Assembly: GCF_022637395.1 (NCBI RefSeq)
Contig: NZ_CP093337.1
Span: 2,712,001 to 2,776,000, forward strand
DNA: 64,000 nt
DNA from: Shinella sp. H4-D48
GTDB lineage: Bacteria > Pseudomonadota > Alphaproteobacteria > Rhizobiales > Rhizobiaceae
Direction of reading: 5' to 3'
Every line of letters starts with the position of its first letter. The first letter of the stretch is position 1. The notes beneath the pieces are model-generated. The model was not told where the DNA came from. It searched no databases and saw only the letters and a program-made list of their open reading frames with translations. Position numbers and translations under genes: made by a program. Shown here in pieces: positions 62,693 to 64,000 of the stretch.

Positions 62693-63736
62693 TTACTTGT
62701 CATAGGGATCGGCAAGCGCGGCATCGGGCCGGCTCACCGGATACTTGGTGCGAGAGATGCGTGATGCCATGCCCTTCGCGCCCTGCTGCTTCAGAAGCGA
62801 GCGGAAGCTGGGATGCATGCCGCCGTCCACATAGGCGAAGCTCGAAACCGGTGTGGCAGCGGCGAAAGCCGCATCCAGCTTCTTTTGTTCCGCACCGATC
62901 TTCGCGATCACATCATTTTGTGCGCCATCTGTGGTGGCCGGGCATTGGGCGAGCGGATCGCTCGGCTCGCCGTTCACGAATTCGCGGTTGAAGACATAGC
63001 GTCCGCTGCAGACGGAAACCTTCGGCTGCTGGCGCGTGAAAGCAAAGGCGTCGTAGCCTTCCTTCAGTGTGCGCCAGAAGGGCATGTTCGGGTCGCCGCG
63101 ATGCTTAGCCATATTCTCCGTCGTCATGCGGAAGGGGAAGGCCTGCACCTGGAAACGCTGCTGACCGCCTTCCAGCGCTTTCTGCACGATGGCGTAGATC
63201 TCGCCGACACCCTGGTCCGTCATGGCGTAGCAGCCTGACGACGAGCAGGCGCCATGCACCATCAGCGCCTCGCCGGTATAGCCGAGCGCCGATTCGAGCC
63301 GGTTCGGATAGCCGAGATTGAACGATACGTAATATTGCGAGTTCGGATTCAGCATGCCGGCCGAGACATGATAGAAACCCTCGGGCGCTTGGCGGTCGCC
63401 GCTCTTCATCTTGGGGCCGAGCTTGCCGGACCAGCGGCACATCGGATAGGTCTTGAACAGCGCGTATTTGCCGCTGGCGTCGACCTTCCAGACCTCCAGC
63501 TCGCTTTCCTGCTTGAAGATGCGCACGAGCACGGGACTTTCCGGCCGCATCTTCTTCTTCGACATTTCCGCCTTCACCTTGTTGGAAAGCTTGGGCGCTT
63601 CCGCGAGCGAGGCGACGTCCATGGCCATGCAGCCGGCAAGCAGGCCACCGGCAACCGTTGCGGCGGCGAGACGCGCGAGCAGCGAAAGGCGCGGGCGGGC
63701 GGATTTGGTATCGGAGCGTTGGCGAAGCACAAACAT
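62693..63736 (-). CDS. Lipoprotein L,D-transpeptidase, YafK family
   Basis: A 347-aa protein with a lipobox LAGC (33-36, Cys36) after a transmembrane stretch. The YafK-type YkuD domain is recognised by YPMCRWSGKLGPKMKSGDRQ (near 97-116), FNLGYPN and the catalytic HGACSSSGCYAM (His161, Cys169). YafK-family enzymes (DpaA in E. coli) detach Braun-type lipoprotein from peptidoglycan. A C-terminal extension of about 120 residues (VCSGRYVFNREFVNGEPSDP) is not assigned. ATG 63736 is used rather than an opening at 63805. Confidence 0.88.
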   Translation of the reverse strand: MFVLRQRSDTKSARPRLSLLARLAAATVAGGLLAGCMAMDVASLAEAPKLSNKVKAEMSKKKMRPESPVLVRIFKQESELEVWKVDASGKYALFKTYPMCRWSGKLGPKMKSGDRQAPEGFYHVSAGMLNPNSQYYVSFNLGYPNRLESALGYTGEALMVHGACSSSGCYAMTDQGVGEIYAIVQKALEGGQQRFQVQAFPFRMTTENMAKHRGDPNMPFWRTLKEGYDAFAFTRQQPKVSVCSGRYVFNREFVNGEPSDPLAQCPATTDGAQNDVIAKIGAEQKKLDAAFAAATPVSSFAYVDGGMHPSFRSLLKQQGAKGMASRISRTKYPVSRPDAALADPYDK

Positions 63737-64000
63737 GGGTCTGTTTCGGTCGTTGGAAGTTCGACGCGCCGCAATCGCGCGGCGCCGGTTTCGTGTAGAG
63801 TCCAAGCGATTGCTTAGAACTTCGTTAATCTTGTTGCGTTTGCGGCCTCATGCCGCGGTCGACGCTTAAGGCCGACCTTGCTTGGCAGGAGCTTAAACCC
63901 TCTCGCCAACAGAGCTTCAACCCCAGATTTGCGGCATTCTTTCGTCCAACGATCACGGCACGTACAAAAAAACGTCAGAACCTTGCCGCGCGCTGTCCGC
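63737..64000. other. Right-end region without a gene
   Basis: Upstream of the YafK-like gene. I see no convincing frame, RNA gene or terminator. It probably holds the promoter of the transpeptidase operon and part of the next, divergent gene's control region. Confidence 0.4.

Overview
The window looks like a piece of a Rhizobiaceae chromosome (Rhizobium/Agrobacterium/Shinella/Ensifer-like alphaproteobacterium). The evidence is high-GC codon use, a plant-type glutamate-cysteine ligase, DUF3422 and DUF1127 proteins, a RIME-type intergenic repeat, and a DUF1127 gene followed by hairpins with CCUCCUCCC loops (the cuckoo/CcsR small-RNA arrangement of alphaproteobacteria). The genus cannot be fixed from sequence reading alone.

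Core left arm, 1-22.1 kb: LysR regulator, small exported protein, DUF3422 protein, FadR-type GntR regulator, Nudix hydrolase, PiT phosphate transporter, rsmE, gshA, an NPF-repeat protein, a Cache-type chemoreceptor, a DUF1127/LysR divergent pair with a GNAT gene, a MAPEG protein, guaB, a Tat-exported metallo-beta-lactamase-fold protein, a DHA2 exporter, and the coupled genes ppx/gppA-like, rlmE and a VOC protein. A tRNA-Gln(CTG) gene ends this arm.

Genomic island, 22,172-49,599 (27.4 kb): it is bounded by a 21-bp direct repeat made of the 3' end of tRNA-Gln plus flank, with a 604-aa tyrosine recombinase at the right end. The left part holds hipBA, a DUF3102 gene and a possible Rep_trans-like protein. 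The middle is a defence island: a type I restriction-modification operon hsdM-hsdS-hsdR with a YgjP-like metallopeptidase, then a three-gene overlapping operon (Ser/Thr kinase, short UvrD-like helicase, unknown protein), then a 1704-aa exonuclease-RecQ-UvrD fusion divergent from a DUF3883 nuclease-like gene. The right part has a 0.78-kb regulatory-looking gap, a divergent pair of small HTH proteins around an operator, and the integrase. Two distant sites in the island share one palindrome, which suggests a common regulator. The kinase-helicase-unknown operon and the triple-fusion helicase are the best candidates for an undescribed system.

Core right arm, 49.6-64 kb: an atypical gene at the junction, small exported or membrane proteins, a YegP-like protein, an XRE-cupin regulator divergent from a beta-alanine:pyruvate aminotransferase-like gene, a short ModE-like regulator, modABC with a Mo-box and a RIME element inside the operon, four tandem cuckoo-type hairpins downstream of a 48-aa DUF1127 gene, a chromate transporter divergent from a GcvT-type FAD dehydrogenase, and two tandem L,D-transpeptidases.
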